Made by a program: the position numbers and the translations under genes
From: CAZAYY01 sp964489525
Lineage (GTDB): Bacteria; Chloroflexota; Anaerolineae; Anaerolineales; JABWBV01
Direction: 5' to 3'
Assembly (NCBI GenBank): GCA_964489525.1
Contig: CAZAYY010000011.1
Coordinates: 1-64,000 of the forward strand
Length of the DNA: 64,000 nt
Part shown: positions 38,287-46,733 of the stretch, in pieces
How the letters are laid out: each line of letters opens with the position of its first letter
Numbering within the stretch: position 1 is the first letter of the stretch
The notes under the pieces: model-generated
Database searches by the model: none
What the model saw: the letters and a program-made list of their open reading frames with translations, nothing else
Told to the model about the DNA's origin: nothing

Positions 38287-38863
38287 AGGCTGCCGGGACA
38301 GAAGGGAACAGGTCGGTGAAAACCTGGGAAAAGGCCTGAACCGATTCGGGGGTGAAAAGAACCAGGCGTACCAGGCGCAGAGAGGCCAGTCCAGGCTTTG
38401 CAAGCTGTTGGTTAAGGGTGACCAGGATCAGCCGGGCGGCTCGCTTAACCGGAAAGCCAAAGATTCCGGTGGAAATGGCTGGCATCGCCAGGCTTTCCAG
38501 CCCCAATTCTTCTGCTCGTTTTAGAACCCCCACCACAGCGCTGGCCAGGCGTTCGTCCTCCTGGCCGGATCCCCACGAAGGGCCGACCGCATGAATGACA
38601 AAACGGCAGGGCAGGTTGCCGCCGGTGGTGTGGGCCGGTTGGGTGTGGGTTACCAGCCCATGGCGGGCAATCCAGGCCCGGCATTCTTGCGCTAATTCCG
38701 GGCCTGCTTTCCGGGCAATCAGCCCGGCCACTCCGCCGCCGTGCAGCAGTTGGGCGTTCGTCGCGTTGACCATCGCGTCCACGGCTTCCTCGGTCAGGTC
38801 GCCCTGGCGCAGTTCGAGGGTTTTTCCGGTAGGAAAGGTTTGCGAAAACAAAAGTTCGCTCAT
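38267..38863 (-). CDS. Macro-domain protein (ADP-ribose binding/hydrolase)
   Basis: Macro domain of 198 residues, likely to remove ADP-ribose from proteins or O-acetyl-ADP-ribose. Motifs: QGDLTEEAVDAMVNATNAQL with the catalytic-loop Asn pair, LHGGGVAGLI, and the phosphate-binding AISTGIFGFPVKRAA. This matches the MacroD/YmdB group. I chose the second Met (38863) as start. It overlaps the SpoU gene by about 20 bases on the same strand. Confidence 0.92.
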   Translation of the reverse strand: MSELLFSQTFPTGKTLELRQGDLTEEAVDAMVNATNAQLLHGGGVAGLIARKAGPELAQECRAWIARHGLVTHTQPAHTTGGNLPCRFVIHAVGPSWGSGQEDERLASAVVGVLKRAEELGLESLAMPAISTGIFGFPVKRAARLILVTLNQQLAKPGLASLRLVRLVLFTPESVQAFSQVFTDLFPSVPAAYDHLHP

Positions 38864-38987
38864 GTTGGCGATTGTAGCATGCCCCTTAGCAGGCGTCAAC
38901 GCCAAACACCCTTAAAGAAACAGGGCAGGCGCTGGGCCTGCCCTGAAACTTGCCATCGTTACCGAACGTTTGTGTGTTATTGGAATC

Positions 38988-39341
38988 CTAGAGGGCAGCC
39001 CTGGCCTGCTCGACCACCCGGCTGAAAGCCTGGGCATCGCGCACGGCAAGGTCGGCCAGCATCTTGCGATTGAGGGTGATGTTGGCTGCTTTGAGCGCAT
39101 GAATCAGGCGGCTGTAAGACAGGCCATTCAGACGGGCAGCCGCATTGATGCGGGCAATCCACAGGCGGCGCAGGTCGCGCTTGCGCAGCCGGCGGTCCTT
39201 GAAGGCATACCACAGCGAATGGAGAATCGACTCATTGGCCCGGCGGAAGAGTTTCGAGCGAACGGCTTTTTGGCCTTTCGCCAGTTTCAAAATTTTCTTG
39301 TGCCGCTGTCGGCGGGTAAAACCAGCTTTTACACGTGTCAT
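38988..39341 (-). CDS. rplT: 50S ribosomal protein L20
   Basis: Early 23S rRNA-binding protein needed for 50S assembly; 117 residues with the usual TRVKAGFTRRQRHKKILKLA start and the conserved YSRLIHALKAANITLNRKML region. It is third in the infC-rpmI-rplT order found in most bacteria. Confidence 0.97.
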   Translation of the reverse strand: MTRVKAGFTRRQRHKKILKLAKGQKAVRSKLFRRANESILHSLWYAFKDRRLRKRDLRRLWIARINAAARLNGLSYSRLIHALKAANITLNRKMLADLAVRDAQAFSRVVEQARAAL

Positions 39342-39419
39342 TGACTAACCTCCTGCGAACCCCTGGGCGCCGGCAGTTGCCTGCCCGTTGCACGCACCCA
39401 ACGGCCGCAACTAAAAAAA

Positions 39420-39698
39420 CTATTTCTTCTTCTTGGTTGCCCCTTTGCTGGCAGGGGGGTTGGCCTTGTAGATTTTCAGATACGGGGCAAGGCGGTGCAC
39501 CGTTTTGACGATCGAGGTCGCTTTGACCGGAATCATCTCGGTGAACAACGCCTTACTGCGCTTCGAAGTATTGCGCCGCAAGTGGCTTTTACCAATCTTC
39601 GTACGCACCAGCTTGCCCGTGCCCGTCAGGCGAAAGCGCTTGGCTGTCGCCTTGTGGGTCTTGATTTTGTATTTGCCTTGACGTGGCTTCTGAGGCAT
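39420..39698 (-). CDS. rpmI: 50S ribosomal protein L35
   Basis: Ribosomal protein of 92 residues, longer than the usual 64-66. The core KIKTHKATAKRFRLTGTGKL and HLRRNTSKRSKA is standard, but there are about 8 extra N-terminal residues and a C-terminal tail of about 20 ending in KKKK. An ATTATA (minus-strand TATAAT) at 39765-39770 may provide an internal promoter. Part of the infC operon. Confidence 0.95.
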   Translation of the reverse strand: MPQKPRQGKYKIKTHKATAKRFRLTGTGKLVRTKIGKSHLRRNTSKRSKALFTEMIPVKATSIVKTVHRLAPYLKIYKANPPASKGATKKKK

Positions 39699-39803
39699 GG
39701 CGGTTCTCTCCTTTCACACAAACGCCCGCGTTTGGAGCAACCCATCCGCGGTTGGCGAACGAACATTATAACACTGTCTTGCAAAAACAGAAGAGGGAAT
39801 TTG

Positions 39804-40358
39804 CTACTTTTTCTTCTTTTTTGGCGCAAGCACCATTAACATGGTGCGCCCATCCATGGAAGGGGCTTGTTCAATGTCGGCCACATCTTCCAACAAGGCA
39901 TGCACTTCTTTCAAGTCATCCAGTGCGATTTCGGGATAATGAATTTCTCGGCCACGAAACCGGATGCGGACTTTTACTTTCATTCCGTCGTCCAGCCAGC
40001 GCCGGGCATCTCGAACTTTAAATGAACGGTGGTGGTCCGTGGTTTTAGGGCGAAGCTGGATTTCCTTGATTTCGACTTTAACCTGTGCTTTGCGCGCTTC
40101 GCGTTCCCGCTTGGTTTTCTCGTACAGGAATTTGCCAAAATTCATAATCCGGCAGACGGGCGGTTCAGCGTTGCCCGCGACTTCAACCAGGTCAAGTTCG
40201 GCAGCTTGTGCCAGTTTGAGCGCCTCTAAAACGGGGACAACCCCCACGTTGACCCCACTGGCGTCAATCAAGCGCACTTCACGCGCCCGAATTTGTTCGT
40301 TGATCCGGTATTCGTCGGCAATATCTGCCTGTGTTTCTCTCGTCGGTTTCTTTCTCAA
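39804..40358 (-). CDS. infC: Translation initiation factor IF-3
   Basis: Binds the 30S subunit, prevents premature joining and checks the start codon. The N-domain begins at YRINEQIRAREVRLID; the linker and C-domain include CRIMNFGKFLYEKTKRE and VRIRFRGREIHYPE. The last residues are KKKKK. The start is not an ATG. A GTG at 40370 overlaps the only ribosome site (AAGGAG), so I favour the in-frame TTG at 40358, 184 residues. Non-AUG starts are classical for infC, because IF-3 discriminates against them and so controls its own synthesis. Confidence 0.94.
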   Translation of the reverse strand: MRKKPTRETQADIADEYRINEQIRAREVRLIDASGVNVGVVPVLEALKLAQAAELDLVEVAGNAEPPVCRIMNFGKFLYEKTKREREARKAQVKVEIKEIQLRPKTTDHHRSFKVRDARRWLDDGMKVKVRIRFRGREIHYPEIALDDLKEVHALLEDVADIEQAPSMDGRTMLMVLAPKKKKK

Positions 40359-40421
40359 TACAGCGTACACTCCTTCTTTTTCTTGAATTTGGATTAAAAG
40401 AAATTTACTTTAATGTGGTGC

Positions 40422-40451
40422 ATCATACCACAAATTAATTTTTCTCGTCAA
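40422..40451 (-). promoter_or_regulatory. Promoter of the infC operon
   Basis: On the minus strand TTGACG (40451-40446), 18-bp spacer, TATGAT (40427-40422), about 60 bases before infC. Confidence 0.75.
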
Positions 40452-40470
40452 CGGAAATTGAGAGAACGGC

Positions 40471-40499
40471 CAGAAGTTTCTGAAAGTCAGAAACTTCTG
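40471..40499. repeat. Dispersed hairpin repeat, family 1, copy C
   Basis: Perfect 12-bp inverted repeat CAGAAGTTTCTG/CAGAAACTTCTG with a 5-base loop. It is the reverse-oriented form of copies A and B and lies between the infC promoter and the OpgC-like gene. Confidence 0.75.
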
Positions 40500-40543
40500 T
40501 GGAGGTTTGGCACCCCACCCCCCTGAATCCCCCGCCCCAACCG

Positions 40544-42073
40544 CTATTTTGCGCGGCTGTAAATGATGACTGCATCCAGGCAGATGGAGCCTGCGCCCAG
40601 GGGACGGATCAGCAGATGGTGTTCGCCGGTGGCAAGGCCAGGTACCGCCGCAATCTGTTGGCGGGTTTCTTTGCCCGGCGGGGGTGGTGGGGACACAGCC
40701 ACTGGTTGGCCATCCACCCATACCAAGGCCTGCCCGCTTTCAGGGCCAACCACACCGAAAATTTCCACGCCAGAACCCCAAAACACCAACCCCGCGCCGG
40801 CCTGTTCAGAGAGCATGTGGCAGGTGCCATGCAGGGCAGCCGTTGTGGAGTGTTCCCAGGCGCGGCTGTAAGCCCAGTTTGGGTTTGTGTTGTCCACCAC
40901 GGGGGTGTACGGTTCACCGTATCCAGGGGGCTGGGTGTAGGGAACCAGCAAAACCAGCGGCAGGACAATAGCAGCGCCCCAAAAAACCGCTTTGGGTATA
41001 AACCCTTTTACTGCCCGGAAGACATACACACTGGCCCAAACTGCCAACAAAAAAACGGCTTGTTGGGCCGTTCCGTAAGCAATGGCAGCACCGGGTTGGT
41101 ACCAGGGGGTGTTCATCAGGATGTCCACCAGGAACAGGTGTGCGCCAAAAACCCACAATGAGTTTTGCCCCAGGGGAATGAAGAACCACCCGGTTAGCTT
41201 ATGGATGGGTTTCCAGGCCTGGCTGAGCACCCAGAAAAAAAGCGCAAGGTACAGCGCGGCCAGCGCAATGCGTATCGGTGGCAGCTCGTTGCGCGGCCCG
41301 AGTGCACCGGGCAGCCAGGGCAGCCAGGCATACTCCCAGGCATGCACCAGCCCAAAAAACAACCCCAGCGCGGCTAATCCCCAGCCCAGGCCGGCTTGTT
41401 TTGCGCTGTCCAAAGCCTGCCAGCGGGCGCTGAGGTCAGGCCAGAACCAGCCCAGCAGCAGCCCGCCAAAGTAAGCAGGGGCAAAGCCAAGCGGGTTGAA
41501 GAACACATTGATGATTCGAACGGCCGGGCCGCCGAGCAGGTAGGCGGCATAGCCTGTGGCCAGCGCCCCAACCACCCAACTTCCCTTCCCCCGCGCCAGC
41601 AGCACCAGCGCCAGGATGGCCAGCAGGTTGTAGAACACATACATGGCCAGCACATCGCTGCCGTGCAGGTTGGCCTGCAGCAGCGGCACTTGTAAGAGCC
41701 AGTTCACCAGCTGCTGACCCCGAACCACCACAAGTTGTTGGTCAAAGTAAATTCGCAGCGGGGTGGCCGCTTCCAGCCAGCGGCCCAGGTAGGCAATTGC
41801 CAGCATGGCGAGGAACACATCCCTGGTACGGGAAAGCAGGTGTTTTTGGCTGGCTTCTGCCGAACGTCCTCGGGCCACCCGCCCCAGGGTAAGGCCAGAG
41901 ATTAAGAAAAAGCCAATCGGTGCGTTGAGGTAAAAAGCACCCTTACCGCTCAGGGTGTAGAACCACGAGTTTTGAATGGCGGTGTGGAAAACAGCCATGG
42001 CAAACAGGGCATACCCCCGTAAAAAATCCAGGCGCAAATCGCGCCCGCCTGCCTGCGAATAGCGCCAGTTCAT
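40544..42073 (-). CDS. OpgC-like membrane acyltransferase-type protein
   Basis: Polytopic membrane protein of 509 residues with about ten helices. Its start RDLRLDFLRGYALFAMAVFH and the early NAPIGFFLISGLTLGRVARG match the OpgC/acyltransferase-3-like pattern; OpgC proteins succinylate periplasmic glucans. The last 130 residues lie outside the membrane and form a beta-rich domain ending in VDGQPVAVSPPPPPGKE and YSRAK, which is not part of standard OpgC. A role in modifying an envelope glycan is a family-based guess. Confidence 0.78.
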   Translation of the reverse strand: MNWRYSQAGGRDLRLDFLRGYALFAMAVFHTAIQNSWFYTLSGKGAFYLNAPIGFFLISGLTLGRVARGRSAEASQKHLLSRTRDVFLAMLAIAYLGRWLEAATPLRIYFDQQLVVVRGQQLVNWLLQVPLLQANLHGSDVLAMYVFYNLLAILALVLLARGKGSWVVGALATGYAAYLLGGPAVRIINVFFNPLGFAPAYFGGLLLGWFWPDLSARWQALDSAKQAGLGWGLAALGLFFGLVHAWEYAWLPWLPGALGPRNELPPIRIALAALYLALFFWVLSQAWKPIHKLTGWFFIPLGQNSLWVFGAHLFLVDILMNTPWYQPGAAIAYGTAQQAVFLLAVWASVYVFRAVKGFIPKAVFWGAAIVLPLVLLVPYTQPPGYGEPYTPVVDNTNPNWAYSRAWEHSTTAALHGTCHMLSEQAGAGLVFWGSGVEIFGVVGPESGQALVWVDGQPVAVSPPPPPGKETRQQIAAVPGLATGEHHLLIRPLGAGSICLDAVIIYSRAK

Positions 42074-42106
42074 GGCTCCATTATAGCAGGCGATGGGTAA
42101 TTCAAT

Positions 42107-42129
42107 TTACACAGAGAGCCACGGAGAAA
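42107..42129. repeat. CACAGAG-type repeat, copy B
   Basis: TTACACAGAGAGCCACGGAG matches the start of the repeat at 12406-12443 with two differences. It lies in the gap between the OpgC-like and CPBP genes. Confidence 0.45.
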
Positions 42130-42204
42130 TTTAAAAAAACTCGGCGGCATTCTATGGGACACATTTTCTTCCCCAGGAAGGGGTTGGGAATATTCAGGTA
42201 CAGG

Positions 42205-43143
42205 TTATGGGTTGTTTTCCGTGGTATACCGGACATACACCAGGGTGGCAGCTGCACCGGCCAGCATGGCGAGCAGCCCAACCAGCCCGGCCTCCGGGCC
42301 AAACACCCCGCCCGTCCACAGTTCCGGGCCGCTGGGTTGGGTTTGGATAAAAGTCACGGCGTTGAGGGAGGTGCCGCTTACCGGGAAGCCAAAAACATTA
42401 CCCTGAAAAAAATTCCAGGTGATGTGCAGCCCGATGGGAATGGCCAGCCGCCCGTTGAGAAACATCCCCAGGCCAAGCATTACCCCGGCCAGGGTGATGC
42501 CGGCTGTGCTGACCAGGCTGGCATTGGGGTTGGAGGCGTGGGCAATGCCAAACGCCAGGGAAGTGAGCAGAATTGCCCCTGCCCGGCTGTTTTGGGTCCC
42601 GATAAAGCCGAACCCATCGGCGAGGTTTTTGTATAGGTACCCGCGGAATAAAATTTCTTCATAAATACCCACGCAAATAAACAAGGCCGCTGGCCCAAGA
42701 ATGTCCAGCCAGAAACCGCTTGCTGTTGGGCTGGCGAAGAAGCCGGTGACTTCCAGCCAACCCAAAGCCCACATACCGCCAAACACAAGGGTCATCAGCG
42801 CAGCCCCCAGCCCAAGCCCAAAAGCCAGGTCGCGCCACCAGTCCCGGTTGATTTCCAGGCCGTAGTCCCCTGCCCGGCGGCGGTCCACCCAACGCGCCGA
42901 GAGCCACAGGCCGCCCAATGTACCCGCGACCGCGATAAATCCATCCAAAAAGCCGGGAAAATTCGGATCCAGGCTTTGGGCTGTGCCCCGCCCATTGAAT
43001 AGGATGGCATCCAGGCCCATGATGGCCACACTGCTGCCGAATAACGCGATGGCGAACAGCAGGCTGCCAACCATCAGCCGCCAGAGTATACGCAGCCGGC
43101 CCTCAGCCGGGTTCCAAAAAAGGGAAACAAAGGTGTTTTTCAC
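42205..43143 (-). CDS. CPBP-family intramembrane glutamic endopeptidase
   Basis: Membrane protease of the CPBP/ABI (Rce1-like) family, 312 residues and about eight helices. Motif 1 is EEILFRGYLYKNL with the catalytic Glu-Glu and Arg; motif 2 is SLAFGIAHASNP with the histidine; a later helix has the GLHITWNFFQG histidine/asparagine motif. GTG start at 43143 overlaps the PlsC stop, so it closes the DAG-kinase-PlsC-CPBP operon. Substrate unknown. Confidence 0.92.
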   Translation of the reverse strand: MKNTFVSLFWNPAEGRLRILWRLMVGSLLFAIALFGSSVAIMGLDAILFNGRGTAQSLDPNFPGFLDGFIAVAGTLGGLWLSARWVDRRRAGDYGLEINRDWWRDLAFGLGLGAALMTLVFGGMWALGWLEVTGFFASPTASGFWLDILGPAALFICVGIYEEILFRGYLYKNLADGFGFIGTQNSRAGAILLTSLAFGIAHASNPNASLVSTAGITLAGVMLGLGMFLNGRLAIPIGLHITWNFFQGNVFGFPVSGTSLNAVTFIQTQPSGPELWTGGVFGPEAGLVGLLAMLAGAAATLVYVRYTTENNP

Positions 43144-43847
43144 GAGACAGAGCGTATCCGTTTTGTGTCCGGGGATTCTAGAAACTCGATATAGTCCGTG
43201 GTGGCGGCGTCCAGATTGGCATAAACCCCGCGGTAGGCTTCGGGCAGCAAAGCCGCCATCTGGAACATAACTTCATCAATCATTTGTTGGCGGGTGTGTT
43301 TATGCACCGGACCGCTGCCCCGGGTTAAGTAGAAGGGTTGGCCAACCACAATGTGAAAATCGGAACGTTTCAGCCGTTTGAGGCTTTCCACGTAGTGTTC
43401 TGCACCGTAAAAGACCACAGGTAAGATCGGCGCGCCGCTGTGCAGGGCCAGCAGCGCTGCACCGGGCAGCCCGCGCTGAAGCTGGCCCGTATAACTGCGG
43501 GTGCCTTCTGGGGCGAGCAGCAGCAGGCGGTTTTCAGCCAGGGCAGCCAGCCCACGCCGGATGGCCGCAGTGTCGCCTTCGCCGCGGTGCACAGGCACCG
43601 TGTTTGTGATTTCGAGCAGCCAGCGGGTGAACCCATTGTTCCAGCGGATGTGGGCCACCATGCCCGTCACCGGGCGGGGCTGGAGCTGGGTATATAAAAT
43701 GGGAATTTCCACCAGGTTGACATGGTTCATCACCAAAATCATTGGGCCAGCAAGGGGAACCCGGACCAACTGCTCCGGGTGGATGCGGCAGATGGCGCTG
43801 GTGATGGCCTTGAAAGCCCAAACCGCCAGGGTATGCTGGATGGTCAT
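43140..43847 (-). CDS. 1-acylglycerol-3-phosphate acyltransferase (PlsC-like)
   Basis: Membrane-associated acyltransferase of 235 residues for phosphatidic acid or related lipid synthesis. The catalytic motif is normally HX4D; here it reads NHVNLVEIPI, i.e. HX4E, a conservative but rare change. The PEGTRS motif for glycerophosphate binding and the following LPVVFYG are intact. ATG overlaps the stop of the DAG-kinase gene (ATGA) and the CPBP gene overlaps its end, giving a tightly coupled lipid operon. Confidence 0.9.
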   Translation of the reverse strand: MTIQHTLAVWAFKAITSAICRIHPEQLVRVPLAGPMILVMNHVNLVEIPILYTQLQPRPVTGMVAHIRWNNGFTRWLLEITNTVPVHRGEGDTAAIRRGLAALAENRLLLLAPEGTRSYTGQLQRGLPGAALLALHSGAPILPVVFYGAEHYVESLKRLKRSDFHIVVGQPFYLTRGSGPVHKHTRQQMIDEVMFQMAALLPEAYRGVYANLDAATTDYIEFLESPDTKRIRSVS

Positions 43848-44779
43848 GCTGCCTCTGGGCGGGTAATGATGTCTAACTGCTTGGGGAGAAGTTCAACCTC
43901 CAGGCGGCTGCCATCCACGCACAGGATTTCGCCATCGGTCTGGGCGGGCAATCCGCCTTGAACAGCCTCTACCACGACGCTTTGAGCCTGCCCGGTGCGG
44001 ATTTCGGGCTGGCTGACCTGCGTGCCACGGGTAAAGTGGGGTACAAGCCCAAAAATGCGCAGGCGCGACACCTGCCCGGCAATGCACAGGTCCAGCAGTC
44101 CATCGTTGGGCTGGCCGGTGGGCGCCATGAGAAATCCGCCGCCAATCCGCCGCCCGTTCATAATGGAAACCAGCAAGGTGCCCTGTGTGAGGGTTGTTTC
44201 ACCAAACTGGATCCGGGCAGTGGGGCCTTTGTGGTACAGGAAAATGGTGAGCAGTACAGCCACGAGGTAGCTTAAGAAACCACCCAAAAAGCGCGGCAGG
44301 CGGGCGGCCTGGATGGTGCCGATGGCATCAAAGCCAATGCCCACGCAGTTGCCGAAATAGCGTCCCTGCGGGTACAGTCCGCCGTACACCCGGCCAATGT
44401 CAATCGTAATTCGGTGTCCCTGTGCCAGGGTGAGAATGCCTTCTTCCAGGTCTTGGGGAATACCCATACCGAAAGCGAAATCGTTGCCGCGCCCGATGCA
44501 CAACACACCCAGCGCCGGGCGCTGTTCCCTGGAAGGGGCTGCTTCCATCAGTCCGTTAATCACTTCGTTGATGGTGCCATCGCCCCCGGCGGCCACAACA
44601 ATTTCACAGCCAGCCTGGGCCGCAGCCCGGGCCAGTTCCACCGCGTGGCCGGGGTATTCGGTCCGGGTCAGGGTGTAATCCAGCCCGGCCTGCTGACAGA
44701 ACTGCTCCAGCCGGGGAATCGCAGCTGCGGCCTTGCCGCGGCCTGAGGTGGGGTTGGCGATAATGCAAATGCGGGCCAT
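43844..44779 (-). CDS. Diacylglycerol/lipid kinase (YegS/DagK type)
   Basis: Soluble lipid kinase of 311 residues that phosphorylates diacylglycerol or related lipids. Motifs are IIANPTSGRGKA, VAAGGDGTINEVINGL (nucleotide site) and LGVLCIGRGNDFAFGMGIP; the C-terminal beta sandwich includes GFLMAPTGQPNDGLLDLCIA. It starts the lipid operon with PlsC-like and CPBP genes. Product phosphatidate could feed the neighbouring acyltransferase pathway. Confidence 0.92.
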   Translation of the reverse strand: MARICIIANPTSGRGKAAAAIPRLEQFCQQAGLDYTLTRTEYPGHAVELARAAAQAGCEIVVAAGGDGTINEVINGLMEAAPSREQRPALGVLCIGRGNDFAFGMGIPQDLEEGILTLAQGHRITIDIGRVYGGLYPQGRYFGNCVGIGFDAIGTIQAARLPRFLGGFLSYLVAVLLTIFLYHKGPTARIQFGETTLTQGTLLVSIMNGRRIGGGFLMAPTGQPNDGLLDLCIAGQVSRLRIFGLVPHFTRGTQVSQPEIRTGQAQSVVVEAVQGGLPAQTDGEILCVDGSRLEVELLPKQLDIITRPEAA

Positions 44780-45073
44780 TAAGCGCTAATTTTAGCATAT
44801 TTTTTTGGGATACTGTTGTTGGGAGGATATTGGATTCTCAATTTCCAACCTCACCAGGGCCTATAATCATGCCAGCCCTCCGGGCTTTGGGCACTTTTCT
44901 CGGCATCTTGCTATAAAAGTTTCAGCCCTCTGGGCTTGAAGCAAAACCTCCATTTCCTTGTATTTACGGTTTCAATCGTGCCCCAGCCCCAGCAGGGGGA
45001 TATGAGGATAGAACGCGGCCATACCAGGTTGCCAATCCCTACAGCCTACAGCTTAAAGCCTACAGCCTCTACC
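44780..45073. repeat. Mosaic hairpin-repeat block, family 2, copy C
   Basis: Modules between 44861 and 44980 (CCTATAATCATGCCAGCCC, CAGCCCTCTGGGCTTGAAGC, CAAAACCTCCATTTCC and ACGGTTTCAATCGTG) match the reverse complement of the 34861-34990 block. A short tandem CCTACAG repeat follows at 45026-45070. No gene is visible. Confidence 0.75.
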
Positions 45074-46126
45074 CTACCCTGCTTCCCAAAAAACCTGGAG
45101 TGCTTGGGTTGGAGAAAAGTACAGGGAAATTGGGCTGCCTGGGTCGGGGAGGGTAGTTGTGGAGGGCAGGTCGAAGGCCAGTTCGAGCGAGCCGCAAGTC
45201 ACCATCAGGCGGGAGAGCGAGCCGCGAAAGGTGACCTCGCGCAGCCTGCCCCGCAGCTCGGCCTGTTCATTTTGCGAGTCAAGGGAAACTGCATCCGGGC
45301 GCAGCAAAACGGTGGACTGGGAGGCAGCCGCAGGCGGAGGACTTGCCAGTGGAAACGCCCCGATTTCGGTTTGAACAAACCAGCCAGTTTTGCGCTCTTG
45401 AGGTGTTCCGGGAAAAAGGTTGGTTAACCCCATAAAACGAGCCGCAAAGGGCGAAACCGGCGCGGCGTAAAGTTCGGCCGGAGAGCCAGACTGGACCAAC
45501 TGCCCGGCGTTGAGCAGGGCCACCCGGTCGGCAATCGTGAAGGCTTCTTCCTGGTCGTGGGTCACATACAGGGTGGTCTGGCCAAGCTGGCGCAAAATGC
45601 GGCGTAAATCACCCACCAGCCGCTCGCGCAGCGTGCGGTCCAGGGCACCAAGGGGTTCATCGAGCATCAGCAGGCGCGGACGGGGCGCCAGGGCGCGGGC
45701 CAGGGCAACCCGCTGCTGCTCCCCACCCGAAAGATTGGTCACACTGCGGGTTTCAAACCCCTGCAGGTCCACCAGGGCGAGCATCTCGGCGGCCCTTTCC
45801 AGCCGGGCCTGGGGCGCCCAGCCGGCCATTTGCAAGCCAAAGCCCACGTTGTCCTGCACGCTCAGGTGGGGAAACAGGGCGTAATCCTGGAACATCAGGC
45901 CAAACTGGCGGCGGTGTGTGGGGGTTTTTTCGAGGTTTTGGCCATCCCAGAACACAGCTCCCGCATCGGGTGTGTCCAGCCCGGCCACCAGCCCCAGCAG
46001 GGTGGATTTGCCGCAGCCGCTGGGCCCCAGCAGGGCCACGATTTCCCCGGTGGCTACTTTAAGCGAGACACCATCCAGGGCACGCTTGTGACCAAAGGCT
46101 TTGTAAAGGTGCCGGATGTCCAGCAT
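45074..46126 (-). CDS. thiQ: ABC transporter ATPase, probably for thiamine
   Basis: ATP-hydrolysing subunit of 350 residues. Walker A is GPSGCGKST, the Q-loop FQDYALFPHLSV, the signature LSGGEQQRVALARAL and Walker B LLMLDEPLGALD. After residue 235 a TOBE-like domain follows (FMGLTNLFPGT onward), so it is longer than E. coli ThiQ and more like iron or polyamine ATPases. Its assignment to thiamine rests on the TPP-riboswitch operon upstream. Start ATG 46126 overlaps the PPOX-gene stop (ATGA); the longer frame to 46294 lies inside that gene. Confidence 0.85.
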   Translation of the reverse strand: MLDIRHLYKAFGHKRALDGVSLKVATGEIVALLGPSGCGKSTLLGLVAGLDTPDAGAVFWDGQNLEKTPTHRRQFGLMFQDYALFPHLSVQDNVGFGLQMAGWAPQARLERAAEMLALVDLQGFETRSVTNLSGGEQQRVALARALAPRPRLLMLDEPLGALDRTLRERLVGDLRRILRQLGQTTLYVTHDQEEAFTIADRVALLNAGQLVQSGSPAELYAAPVSPFAARFMGLTNLFPGTPQERKTGWFVQTEIGAFPLASPPPAAASQSTVLLRPDAVSLDSQNEQAELRGRLREVTFRGSLSRLMVTCGSLELAFDLPSTTTLPDPGSPISLYFSPTQALQVFWEAG

Positions 46127-46509
46127 CAGGGTTTGGGTTCCAGGCGAATGACAACAGCAACATACTGGCCGCCCCTGCGCTGCGCCCGCCACCGCAAAAA
46201 GCGGTAGAGCCAGCCGTACTTGGCGCGCATCCACCCGGCCAGGTGCTGCTCGGCTTGTGGGGTGGCTTCCACCCAGGCTTCTGCATCCTGCCAATTTCCC
46301 AGAGGTGCGCCAGAAGCTGTGCTGGGCGCAACCCGCACCCGCCCGTTGTTGCGAATGCGTTTGACTTTGCCTGAGTTGGCAGCGGTCCAGGCATACAGCA
46401 GGCCGTCTTTTTCTACAAACCAGACCGGTGTTTTTACGCCTTCCCCGCTTTTTCGGAAGGTTTCAATGTTCAGGTATTGTTGTTTTTGAAATGCACTTAA
46501 ACCACTCAT
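46126..46509 (-). CDS. PPOX-class, probably F420-dependent, oxidoreductase-like protein
   Basis: Small beta-barrel flavin-type protein of 127 residues related to the Rv2061-like PPOX/F420 group. Recognisable parts are YLNIETFRKSGEGVKTPVWF, LYAWTAANSGKVKRIRNNGR and VRVAPSTASGAPLGNWQDAE. Such enzymes reduce varied substrates using F420 or FMN. The ribosome site AGGAG precedes ATG 46509 by 8 bases. It lies between thiP and thiQ and is coupled to thiQ by ATGA. Whether it serves thiamine chemistry or is a recent insertion cannot be told. Confidence 0.85.
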   Translation of the reverse strand: MSGLSAFQKQQYLNIETFRKSGEGVKTPVWFVEKDGLLYAWTAANSGKVKRIRNNGRVRVAPSTASGAPLGNWQDAEAWVEATPQAEQHLAGWMRAKYGWLYRFLRWRAQRRGGQYVAVVIRLEPKP

Positions 46510-46543
46510 GTGATTGCTCCTGAAAAACAAGGTAACTGCTCAG

Positions 46544-46668
46544 CCCCACCCCCCCGGCACAGGCTTTGGGGCGGGGGAGAGAACGGACGGATTGGCGTTC
46601 CAGGTAGGTAGAAACCTCGCCTGGAACGCCAATCCGCCATCATCCTTCCCTCCTTCCTGCCGGGAAGG
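46544..46668. repeat. Cluster of three consecutive hairpins inside the thiamine operon
   Basis: The first hairpin pairs CCCCACCCC (46544-46552) with GGGGCGGGG (46568-46576). The second is very strong: 17 bp perfect, CGGATTGGCGTTCCAGG (46588-46604) with its complement at 46620-46636, extended by AGGT-AGAA-ACCT in the loop. The third pairs CCTTCCC (46644-46650) with GGGAAGG (46662-46668). No T-tract follows any of them, so they are RNA-stabilising or repeat elements rather than terminators. Confidence 0.8.
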
Positions 46669-46733
46669 GGGGACACAGGGGGGATGGGTGAGCCGGTACA
46701 ATTTTATCCACAACAGCCCTGATGCGGCAGGCT

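Noticed and set aside
46588..46636. Strong hairpin as an intrinsic terminator of the thiamine operon
   Set aside because: Neither side has a T-tract, so simple termination is unlikely.
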